Assembly (NCBI RefSeq): GCF_029227915.1
Contig: NC_079883.1
Span: forward strand, 19,158,001-19,222,000
Direction of reading: 5' to 3'
DNA from: Hydractinia symbiolongicarpus
Lineage: Eukaryota > Cnidaria > Hydrozoa > Anthoathecata > Hydractiniidae
Length of the DNA: 64,000 bases
Positions 45,731 through 54,840 of the stretch are shown here, in pieces. The notes beneath the pieces were generated by a model that did not search any database, was not told the origin of the DNA, and was given only the letters and a program-made list of their open reading frames with translations. The first letter of the stretch is position 1, and each line of letters begins with the position of its first letter. The translations under genes and the position numbers were made by a program.

Positions 45731-46711
45731 ATTGTGGCAGATTTTATAGTTCATGCCCGGAACTAGATGAATCAGTGACCCATGTCTTTGCTGCTACTGG
45801 CTTTTTTAATTTCAGTTCTCAATGATCTTTTCTTTGCAAGTTTTTTAGCAGCCTTACAGCCCTCGAAATAGCGGTCGGACATCGGACATTGTCCGACCCA
45901 GACGCAAATATGTCCGACGAAAATCAGTTCTGGCCTGTCATTTTGTCCGGCACGTTTCTCTAGCTACATCTCCCCTATTATAACTGCAAAAAATAAAAAT
46001 TGAAACATGCAAAAATAACGAGATAATTTAAATATAATCTGTCTCTTTTAATCAATCTTCGTTCCGCTTCACTTTCGTTTTGTTTTCATCTGCCATGTGC
46101 CATCATGGAAGTTTCTTAATCATGATCACACACACCACAAATAATAAATGTGGTTAGGCGCCGTTAAAAAACAAAGTAAGGCTGCGCATTTTGATAAGCC
46201 AATTAAATCGCAAAAAATGCCGTCGCTAAAGAATACTCTAAAACATATAAACAAAATAGTTTTTAAGTTTGTATTTTTATAATTATTTGTAAAGTCATCA
46301 CAAGCAAATAGGAAAAAATATGCTTCGTTTTCAAATTAAAAAAAAAAATGTTTTAAGTTTATCCACGTGGCTTAAATTTTTAACAAAATTTATACAAAAC
46401 AAAATATTATACCGCACGTGGGTTTCGTTTTTAAAATTGTTTGAATAGAAATAGCACTTGCAGCATTAAGAAAAAATCAATTAAATGGGACCTGCTATGG
46501 TTTCGAATTGTTTTGTCAAACGAAGAAAAAAATTTTCCTTTACCTGCAACACTCCATCGTCTTAAAAAATTATTTAATTCATTTTAATATAAAACATCTC
46601 TGAGTGAGATCATTCGACTGGTAAAAGAACGCCGGTCGCTTGCGCTTTTATAAGAAATGAAAAAGTGTTCATTTCACATTTATCGCATGTAAGTTAGTTG
46701 CTCCTTCAAGT
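45731..46711. other. interior of THAP/C2H2 transposon, no gene seen
   Basis: Contains a cluster of 'gtccgac' / 'gtcggac' words at 45870-45920. Otherwise AT-rich with poly-A tracts. Confidence 0.4.
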
Positions 46712-47594
46712 ATGAGTGAAATTAATGATTTGCCTTGTTGTTTTTGCGAAAGAAGCACGAAGTATCGGTGTATATCGTGTCAAAAAACATCTTGTAACAT
46801 ATGTTCTACCGGTGTTAACAGTACAGTCAATGGGTACAGCGAAGAGGAAAAACGTGTTGGTAGATGTCCTGATTGTTCTGTTGTTATTAATAAGCAGCCG
46901 AAGAAAATCCAAAGAAGCATATTTTCAGCCTTTGGAAAAAACCCACCAACATTAGCGAAGCAATCAGCAACGAATATAGTAATTCTTCACTCTGTTATAT
47001 TTAGTACTTTAATTTTCACAATATCTTTTGTGTCTCTTTAATTTGTTTTAATTGTTTATTTTGCAGACTACACCGCAGACCAAAGGCAAAACAAATCCGA
47101 AACAACACAAGCAAACAACATCAACAAGAACCGTAACACCTGCTACTGTTGAGAAGTGGAAAGCTGAGCTGGCACAACACAGCGTTGCTGAATGGCTGCT
47201 TTATGATATAAAAGATGGCAAGGTTAAGAACATGCGCTGTAAATTTTGTACGACGTATCAGTCCCAGATCAAAACATTGCCAAATTACAGCAACATCTTC
47301 GTTGTTGGCACCCAAAACTATAAAAAAAGTGCAGTAGAAGACCATGCCACGAAGAGTAGACATCACTTAAAAGCCCATAGCCTGTATTTGAAAGCAACAG
47401 GAGTTTCCCTGGATGAACGAGCTACAACGTTATCTGCGGCCGATTCTTCCAACGTTGTCGCTGGTTTGGCCAAGATGGATGAAAAAGATATGCAACGAAC
47501 GAAAAAGAAATTTGAAGTGGCGTATTTTGTTGCTAAAAATCGCTTACCGTTGACAACATATCCGGAGTTAGAGACATACGTGAAAAACATAAGG
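46712..47594 (+). pseudogene. hAT/ZNF862-like N-terminal gene fragment, truncated by foldback
   Basis: Exon 1 (46712-46978) encodes a Cys-rich module (CCFCERSTKYRCISCQKTSC ... GRCPDC) like a small zinc-binding or B-box-type region; a GT-AG intron (46979-47066) leads to exon 2. Exon 2 carries VEKWKAELAQHSVAEWLLYD, then MRCKFCTTYQ and a spaced His (SRHHLKAH), the BED-like N-terminus of hAT-derived ZNF862/C17orf113-type proteins, followed by KKKFEVAYFVAKNRLPLTTYPEL. The expected continuation is replaced at 47567 by a palindrome made of the neighbouring minus-strand gene. No catalytic hAT region remains. Confidence 0.65.
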
Positions 47595-47623
47595 CCCTTA
47601 TGTTTTTCACGTATGTCTCTAAC
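47567..47623. repeat. perfect 57-nt foldback palindrome (28-bp arms, 1-nt centre)
   Basis: Arm gttagagacatacgtgaaaa + cataagg is followed by one C and its exact reverse complement. The right half encodes, on the minus strand, the VRDIREKHKG segment of the C2H2 gene; the left half is an inverted copy fused to the hAT-like fragment. Confidence 0.95.
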
Positions 47624-48724
47624 ATAGGAAAAGCTGCGAACTCTTGTAAACATAGTAAGCATGTGTTCCAGAAGATTCATACTGACTTCTTTACTGACTT
47701 GTGGATCAATGGTATAACAGACACTTTTGAAATTGGAAAGTACAGAACAGTTTTTGAGCATATTTTTAACAAGGTCTTGACAATTTAGTGTTGTGCTGAA
47801 ATTTGAAGTTTTCAACCGAAACATTTTTTTACATTCTCGAAAAAGTTCTTGTATTTGTTTGTTCACTCTCCACAAGCCACCACGGTCGCGTATATTGATC
47901 AATGTCTGTGAATCATCACAGTCAACTTTGCATGCTTGTAGGATTGATACAGCCTGTTTGTTGAATTCACTTTGTTGAGACTTTTTCGAAAAACGGAATT
48001 TTGTATAAAGCTTGTGAACGATAAATCCAGCCACATATTGCAGGCTTTTTTGTTCATTCTCCGAGATAGGTGTTACAGCTTCAGTTACAGAATCGACAAC
48101 TTTATCATTACCCGAAAGATAAATTAAAACATGATTTGCAAGTTCTGTTAGAATAATATTGCTCAAAGTAGTGTCCTCAAATTTTGATGGAAGCAAGTTA
48201 TCTTTCAATAGACCATAAAAGTTTGCATAAAAATCTTCTGCATCACCGTTATACTTTCCAATGATTGGCTTCAGTTTTTCCCAAAGTTTGACCGCATCAT
48301 CATTAGAAACTTTGAAATCACAAAACACTTCCCTGGTTGATTTGGGTAAACATTGATCACCAAGGCATATCTCAGCACTCTTCGTGATAAGTACTTTCAA
48401 CTTCAAAGGGTGTAGCTTTTTCAAAATTTGTTCTTCTTTACTAACTTTTGGTAATGAAGGACCAGCATTCGTCGATATTTCAGGAGTAACTTCAGTAGTG
48501 TGTTTGACATTGCGATGTCTAGTCAGGCCACGTTGTGATTTACAAATTTTATCACAATCCTGACAAGGATACCCAACTTCTTCGTAAGCTTCCACTTCCG
48601 TTATCACAGCATCTAATTCCACATTAAAATCCACATCTTCATCAAGAAAACCGCCTTCAAGTAACTCAAATAAATCATCAAGATCTTCGCCTGCAAGGTA
48701 GTCTCCTCCTGCATGCGCCGCCAT
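47596..48724 (-). CDS. C2H2 zinc-finger transposon protein (C-terminus truncated)
   Basis: ATG 48724 (KMAAHAGG context) is chosen over the upstream Met at 48835, which lies outside the element. About 375 native residues are present; the open frame runs on to 47363 only because it reads antisense through the palindrome and hAT-like fragment. Features: an acidic N-terminus (LDDLFELLEGGFLDEDVDF); a C2H2 finger CQDCDKICKSQRGLTRHRNVKH near residue 57; a helical domain; YVAGFIVHKLYTKFRF near 230; then RDRGGLWRVNKQIQELF and LLEHMLTMFTRVRSFSYVRDIREKHK. I recall this C-terminal pattern in unnamed, repeated cnidarian/sponge proteins. The YVAGFIV-HKL motif also resembles C-terminal regions of P/THAP9-like transposases, which would fit its THAP partner; tentative. 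Confidence 0.7.
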
Positions 48725-48837
48725 TTTGAACTTCTGTGCAGGATGAGCGGGCCGTCCCAGGCTGATTGAGGATAGTTCGCGTAAACAATGCCGACGGTCC
48801 ACGCAACTAGACTTTTTTCTTGTGACTATGATCAATG

Positions 48838-49376
48838 GTAAATTTACGTTACCAACACTGACAATATGGAAAGAAAATCGTTTTTGTTTAGTTTCGCGCG
48901 GATGTGCTTTTCTCGCACCTTCTGAAGAGAAATATTCCGCGCATGTTGAATTTTCGCCGAAAAATCACTACTTTAGCGCAACGAATTTTTGTTCCGCGGT
49001 GAGATTTTACAACCTCGTCCCTAGAATTGTTTCTACGTCTATGATATTCAGTTTTGTTGCATTTCCATATATCAGCTGCAGGAAGATGTTAGCACCTCGC
49101 CGTATTATATCAAAGAGAAACAAAGAGCACTAGGGACAACTATTGGCTAGTTTCAATTTTGCTTGCAACTGGCGCAATGCTTCGCAACCTTTTTTTAATT
49201 TCTAGTAAGTTTTTTTCTTACAACTAAACGGTCCGTGTAAACTTACCGTGTATTTTAGCTTTAAAGTAAACAACATGTGTCGGCAGCAACCATAAAGAGA
49301 CACCGGGATATATTACAGAACGGAATGGGATGCTACTGGCATATTTCAAGGAATATGTGCGACATTTTTTTTCTGC
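48838..49376. other. no gene seen
   Basis: Open frame 48822-49133 (plus) starts inside the transposon end and has no domain. No paired repeat. Confidence 0.4.
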
Positions 49377-49883
49377 TTCAGGCTAGACGACAAAGTGTCT
49401 GCTGCACGTACCGGAATCGTACATCGAAAAACTACTGAACTGGTACTGGATTTCTCCGGCTCACAGCTAGTGATCCGGCACAGGAATTTTCAGCAAACTT
49501 CCCAGTTTTTTGTGAAAATTTTATTTTGACAACGAAGACGATAAAATAAGTATTACTAGAAATGAAAAAATCAACTTAGAGAGGTTCTTGCTAAATACAT
49601 GTTTAATCCCTTGACCGTTTGGAACGTTTCAATAGAATGATTCGTTTCAAAGAAGCAAAAGCCTGGTTTCTATTGGATACAAACCCTTGCATATTAAATA
49701 AGTAAGAGCCTAGATAACAAGACGCTTGAAGTTTTCTTGAAGAAACCAGCTGTACTGCTTTCATACGCGGAGAAGATATCCTTTTTCGCTGAAGAATTTT
49801 ACAGTTTTGATACGGCATCTCGATAGGCATAAATTCACTATGTCGATTACTTTTGTTGTTGGGGAAAAATTTTCGACTTTGAA

Positions 49884-50340
49884 TTGAAAACAAAATTAGA
49901 TACATACAAAGAGAAGAATTTTGTTGATGTCTACGTTAGAGATAGTCGAACTGTTAAGGCTTCACAAAAAAGATTGACGAAAATAATAAAACCCGAGCTT
50001 CAGTACTATAAATTAAAATATGCTTGTGTTCATGGTGGAAGAAAATTCAAAGGAAGAGGCTCTGGAAACGAGCTGTTCAGTACGTATTTTGTTTACATTA
50101 ATTAGCGACCCTGTTTCCAGACCTTTTTATTACTGTGTTCTATAAAACTGTTTTTTTTATATTTCTTTTAGTACTATAAAGCAAGACGTTTTCGCTCGCT
50201 TTGCGAGTAGATGAGTCTGGACAATTTTTTAGAAGTCAAAGAATTTCACGCAGACCATAATCACGAATTAAATAGGGTAGGCGATTCTAATCATCACTTA
50301 TCCGAGACTTACCTTGACTAAATTTAAAGCATTTGCTATC
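49884..50340 (+). pseudogene. FAR1/ZSWIM3-type DNA-binding domain fragment
   Basis: First part (49884-50079): VDVYVRDSRTVKASQKR, then LKYACVHGGRKFKGRG, the first half of the FAR1/WRKY-GCM-like zinc domain used by Mutator-like transposases and ZSWIM1/3. A putative intron (50080-50170, GT...TTTTAG) leads to the second half, FLEVKEFHADHNHELNR (about 50223-50276), which supplies the His-x-His ligands but lies behind an in-frame TAG. The CPF block normally between them is missing or scrambled. Broken. Confidence 0.6.
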
Positions 50341-50370
50341 TGAAAACCTTTTTATATTGTTTATAGCATT

Positions 50371-50727
50371 ATGCTTTTAGATACAAACGTAGAGGAAGAG
50401 GAAAAAAGATTAAGAATTACAAAGTTTTTCAAAAATCATTTCCTTGATTTAATCAAGGCTGAATTGTGGCTAGCGGAAAACTCCTCGTTATTGGAGAATC
50501 AGCCCATAAGGCCACTAGTATTAACCAGTGAAGACAAAGAATTGCAGCAAAATATATTAAAAGCACTAAGAGACCCAATGGAATTTGAAGATGACGACGA
50601 ATACACACAAAGTCGTGAATATTTAATGGAGCATGCTGGATATCAGTTTTTTTCATCCAAAGGTACCCAAACTGCTCTTAACATATTAAGAGATGAAAAA
50701 GGTATAGACATAATGGCGCGTTTCTAG
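50371..50727 (+). CDS. unrecognised 118-residue ORF inside the MULE-like element
   Basis: An acidic, Leu/Glu-rich ORF with a preceding 'tttatag' that could be a splice acceptor, so it may be the last exon of the same gene as the FAR1-type fragment. It contains a DPMEFEDDDEYTQSREYL acidic stretch and no zinc ligands. No family recognised. Confidence 0.35.
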   Translation: MLLDTNVEEEEKRLRITKFFKNHFLDLIKAELWLAENSSLLENQPIRPLVLTSEDKELQQNILKALRDPMEFEDDDEYTQSREYLMEHAGYQFFSSKGTQTALNILRDEKGIDIMARF

Positions 50728-51188
50728 TCGCCTGATCAGCTGCGAACGGAGCTTTTCACAATTTTAGAGTTCTAAACTCCAGTCAAGTTTAAACAAGCAA
50801 AAATTCCGTTATGTTTATACCTTTTAACCAATTATTGTTTGCGAACTTATATTTTTCTATTATATTTATTTTTTACTCGATTGATTGCTAAAACAACGAA
50901 CTTTGTAGATTGTTTTTTCGCAAAAAAGAAACAGTAGTTATCGCTGCATAAAACACGTTATTTTCCCTTACTTTATTTTGATAATCCTCGTCCAAAAAGG
51001 CAACAAAGAAAGCTAGGAATTAAGTTAAGATCCTGTACCGGTGCACTGGATTTACAAATATGGGGTCCGGTAGTAAAGTTTCATTACCGGTGCAGCAGTT
51101 CTTAAATCTACGAATCCGGTACCGGTTCAGTAGTTTTTCGATGTACGATTCCGGTACCGGTGCAGCAGACACTTCGTTTTGACCTGAA

Positions 51189-51819
51189 CACTAAATAGGT
51201 TTCTAATTGTTAACATATTTGACACCAACATACAATGAATGCCATATACCTTACTAGCTAGCTATATAATATAATCCAACCTTGACTGTTTACTGTTTAT
51301 GGGAAGGTAGTAACTGGAAATATGCAAAGCTCGAAATAGCTAGCTAGCTACCTTTATTTAAAATGACAGAATACTTTGAAAAATCCTTGATGAAGCTGGA
51401 TACATAAACATATTGTAGTTATAAAGCTAGCTACTTGCACTTTATTACTTTATTATTTAATAACAAATATGCCTCTGGAGTGCTGGCATTGTACTAGGTA
51501 GTTTAAAAAAATAAAATAAATGTTAACCACATGTGACCATCCCTCATCATCATACATCAGACAGGAGTTTCTGTTCTGTAATTCTTATTGTGGAGTGCCT
51601 GTCGTGGGGGCTTGGTAACGGGATTTTACTGGTCAGGTAAATCATTTATTTAATTGCTTTAGGTTCCAGAATAGTAACACAAAATTTATAGAAAACAATG
51701 TATTTCTATTGAATGACTAGTTACATCTGAGTATTTGTAGAAATTTTTTGAGGAATGGGTAGGAATGTAGGTGCCTCCCTTGTGCTTCGTCACATGCACA
51801 ATCATCTATATAATGCAAA
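51189..51819. other. no gene seen; GCTA-rich repeats
   Basis: Short (GCTA)n runs near 51255 and 51340. No ORF supported. Confidence 0.4.
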
Positions 51820-52050
51820 TCCTTAGCGTCAGGATATGCATGAGACAGATGAGATGCACTGAGCGTCAGATGCAACGACATGTTCTGAGCATCAGGCACA
51901 TGCTAATTACTGGTGTTTTTATTCATACCCTGAACGTCAGGTGTACGAGAGATGCTCTGAGCGTCAGGAGCATCGACACTCCTGAGCGTCAGGCGCATGT
52001 TTCCTATTCAAGTGCTGCTGATTAAGATTGCCTGAGCGTCAGGAGCACCT
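51820..52050. repeat. degenerate tandem array of CTGAGCGTCAGG spaced palindromes
   Basis: CTGA-NNN-TCAG (mostly CTGAGCGTCAGG) occurs about eight times: near 51825 (variant), 51859, 51886, 51931, 51957, 51983 and 52033, often followed by (a/c)gcat or gcac. Unit spacing is 25-45 bp. Each core is a perfect 4-bp-arm dyad with a 3-nt centre. Not coding. Confidence 0.7.
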
Positions 52051-52118
52051 TAACGATACGTATCATTGAAGGGACTCGTGCTAAAAAATTTTTACACATG
52101 AACGTTTTGAAAAAACTT

Positions 52119-52436
52119 TTATGAATTTTGATTTTGAAAGTTAGGTAAACCATTTTTTAATCTTTTTTTATCTAGTAAATTTAAAAGTGTCACGCCCACT
52201 TTTTCTCGCGCATCTTTGGAATCTTTTCTCTTTTGTGTAATCGGCCAACTCAATTCATCATCTATAATGATGGTACCTTCTAGCTGCGTTGCTTCGCAAC
52301 TTTGTGTTTTACCAATATTCAAATAGATATTTGTCTCACTTTTCTCCAACGCAACTCTCTCTACGTTTTTCTTATCACTGTCGCCCCGTTCCATACTTTC
52401 CTTCGTTTTCGTGAGGTACATTAACCTATCTGACAA
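52119..52436 (-). other. unsupported 105-residue ORF
   Basis: A Lys/Glu-rich open frame without domain or homology that I recognise; lies between the palindrome array and a LINE fragment. Could be part of a LINE ORF1-like protein but this is a guess. Confidence 0.2.
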
Positions 52437-52474
52437 CTTAACTGTTTGTTTTTCAATATTTACTCTTCTATTTT

Positions 52475-53580
52475 GTGTTCTACATTCAAATGACTATTTT
52501 GTTTCCCTGTGCTATTTGTCGTAAACCTGTTGCCAGAACCCATTGTGCAATTAAATGTGATGTATGTGAATTATGGTGCCATATTAAATGTAACTTCATC
52601 AGCAAGGATAATTACTTGCAACTACTAGAAGAAAATGAAAAAGCTACTGAGGAAAACCTGACCACTCCCACTTGGACCTACATGATGTGTACGAAAGCTG
52701 CCTTGCCATTCATGGAATCTTCGGATGAAAATCTTAAACTCACTATGCAAGGTAAGAAAAACATTTATAACATTCATTTTCCTGACCCTGATCAAGCAAG
52801 AATAAATATGTATATACAAAGAAATTGACAGTATTAATCTTGTGAATGATGATGATGAAGCTGAACTTATGACCAACCCCTCACTCGCTTTATATTGATA
52901 AAAAGTGTACATTTAAATCAAGACTTGACTTGAAAACGTATGCAGCAAAACATCTCGAGTCAGTATTTGCTGAGCTTCCATGCCACAAAAAGGAAGTATT
53001 ATCATTGGTTGCATATAATATATGCACCCTAATATGCCTGTCCCTGATTTCAATATTTATCTAAATAAAACCCTGGAAATCTTATCCTGAGAAAATAAGA
53101 GAGTGTTTATTTTAATGTTGATTCGATAAAATGCGAAACCCATAGTAAATCAGCTGACTTTTTTGAACTTATATGAGCACAAACAGCCTTTTAGCACTAA
53201 CCCTTAGACCTTCCCGTATCACAGCTCATTCACAAACCTTGATTGATAATATATTTACTAACAATTCACACATTCCTGTTACAGCTGGGAACCTTACTTT
53301 TTAAATTTCAGATCACTTATCTCAATTTTCTATATTCCATTTCCACCCAAATTGAAATAATAAAAAAAATTAAACTTCAGGCCAATTTCAACAAATTTAA
53401 TAAAACCAATTATGTCTTAGACTTCTTTGATGTTGATTGGGATGCAAAATTAAATAGCCTGAACCCTAATGAACAGATGGTTTTCCTTCTCGGCCAGGTT
53501 AACAATATTATAGATAAGCATGCTCCTCTGCAAAAAGTATCCTTCAAATTCATTATCCTAAAGAAGTCTTAAGTTGCATT
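52475..53580 (+). pseudogene. CR1/L2-group LINE fragment (PHD-like finger, endonuclease remnants)
   Basis: The open frame 52475-52828 holds a PHD-like finger (CAICRKPV, CAIKCDVCELWCHIKC) of the kind found near the N-terminus of CR1/L2-group ORF2. Further downstream, frames at about 53225-53570 carry endonuclease C-terminal sequence (LIDNIFTNN, ISDHLSQF) with many stops. RT is absent. Confidence 0.6.
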
Positions 53581-53680
53581 GGAGACATCTATGATATGAT
53601 ATTTCACAATGCCTGTATTCCATTCCACCACAGTGATAAATTGACTTTGCATCTCATATCTACCATTCATAGACACATAA

Positions 53681-53735
53681 GAAGAAAAAGAAGAAGTGGA
53701 AGTGGAGTGGAAGTGGAGGAAGTGGAAGTGCGAAA
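53681..53735. repeat. purine-rich gaagtgga repeat
   Basis: Irregular tandem of gaagtgga / ggaagtgga on the plus strand. Simple sequence. Confidence 0.8.
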
Positions 53736-53986
53736 AATTACATTTTTCATGTGGACCAAATCAGCAATCATTCTTTCAATTACAAATGTTAAAAATTTAA
53801 ATGTTAAAACAGGGAGTTCGCTTTGGCAAGCCAACATTTGGGTGTCGGTGAGAAACGTTGGGGTCGGTGAGATACGATGGGCCTAGTGTATTTTCAGCTT
53901 CGTAATACACTTTCATCTTTTTCTTTCTCTGTGACAGGCCTTGTATCGTGAAGTGTCACTTTTTGTGTGACACATTATTTGTGTTG

Positions 53987-53987
53987 T

Positions 53988-54028
<41 letters not shown>
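53987..54028. repeat. (TAA)n microsatellite, tail of minus-strand LINE
   Basis: About 13 TAA units immediately 3' (in LINE sense) of the fragment at 54029-54540, consistent with a reverse-transcription tail. Confidence 0.9.
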
Positions 54029-54030
<2 letters not shown>

Positions 54031-54540
54031 TTTAAAGTGGCTAGCCCAGAAAATCACAAAAACCTATAGTTAGTGGATTGTTTCCACTGGGGGCCACTAG
54101 AACAAAAAAGAAACAAAAAATGATAAACCTTAGACTGCCTCAGCTCAATCAAACATAGTAACATTTATAATCTGTGAAAATTGAAAAGAAAAAGAATAAA
54201 AAACAAAAATTAAAAAATTTAAAAGTGATCTCCATTAGAATTTGCCAAATACATTAGAGATGGAAGTCTTAAACGAAAGCAGACTTCCATCACAGGTCAC
54301 TTGGTCTGGAAGATTATTCCACACTTTTGCAGCTCTAAATGGGAAGGCTTTTTTGCCAAATTCCGTGTTGACCAAGGGAAGTGTGAACCTGTTTTTTGAA
54401 GCTCCTCTTGTTTGATGATTATGACAGTTTTTTGTCAAAAGGAATTTTGAGCGCATGTAATCAGGAGCAATGTGATTCATGGCTTTAAAAACTAATATGG
54501 CATCGTTTTTGATGAGTAAATTATTCATTGAATATTCCCT
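54029..54540 (-). pseudogene. 5'-truncated CR1/L2-group LINE 3' end
   Basis: The 97-residue frame (54235-54528) is the extreme C-terminus of a LINE ORF2 (LVFKAMNHIAPDYMRSKF, KVWNNLPDQV). It is followed by a 3' UTR with AGTGGCCCCCAGTGGAAA and CTGGGCTAGCCAC, related to the 3' end of the copy at 58.07-58.14 kb, then the (ATT)n tail. Typical 5'-truncated retrotransposon insertion. Confidence 0.8.
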
Positions 54541-54840
54541 CTCTTTCCCAAGAAAGGTACGGACACATTTTATATATATATATATATTTAGCCAAATAAA
54601 CTTTTAACTTATAAATAACAAAACACACCACATTTTTAATCTATATATAGCTATATATACAATGCAATCCTTGATATTCACAGTCCTTCTCTCAAACATG
54701 CTCTATCATCAAAAAAATGTCTCATACAAAAGTTATCATTCTCAGCATTTATTCAGTAAAATTAAGAAATACAAAAGATCTAGAATCAAAACTCCAGCAT
54801 ATCTCCATCTTCCATATCTATAATATTTTTTCTCACACAA
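54541..54840. other. 5' flank or 5' UTR of the next LINE
   Basis: AT-rich with (TA)n at 54571. No gene. Confidence 0.35.

Larger units (their letters stand above)
44743..48830. mobile_element. 4.1-kb DNA transposon with inward-reading THAP and C2H2-type genes
   Basis: Ends are exact: both termini read CATAGTCACAAGAAAAAAG inward (19 bp perfect), flanked by the 7-bp direct repeat ATCAATG (44736-44742 and 48831-48837). A second shared block of 26 bp ending in TTCAAAATGGCG lies about 92 bp in from each end (44835-44860 and, inverted, 48719-48744). A THAP-domain gene reads rightward from the left end, and a zinc-finger gene reads leftward from the right end, its ATG lying inside the shared block. 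A MITE (45285-45730) and a hAT-like fragment (46712-47594) sit between them. The THAP domain and CAT-starting termini suggest a P-like relation, but P elements make 8-bp duplications; superfamily unresolved. Confidence 0.8.
49377..51188. mobile_element. MULE-like element with about 75-bp inverted repeats
   Basis: The left end (49377-49450) and right end (51112-51188) pair: TTCAGG, then aagtgtctgctgcac(cg)gtaccgg, aatcgtacatcgaaaaacta, ctgaac. The right end continues with extra accggtgcagcag / taccgg variants inward (51040-51110), so its subterminal repeats are partly duplicated. The interior carries a FAR1/ZSWIM-type DNA-binding fragment as in Mutator-like transposases, but no transposase core. 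No clean target duplication was found. Confidence 0.65.

Noticed and set aside
47363-47595. C-terminal 75 residues of the minus-strand 490-residue frame
   Set aside because: They are antisense read-through of the palindrome and hAT-like fragment, not part of the native C2H2 protein.
48822-49133. 103-residue plus-strand ORF
   Set aside because: It begins inside the transposon terminus and shows no domain or codon bias.
51820-52050. CRISPR-like repeat array
   Set aside because: Repeats are only 12 bp, spacing is irregular, the context is a eukaryotic genome and no cas gene is present.
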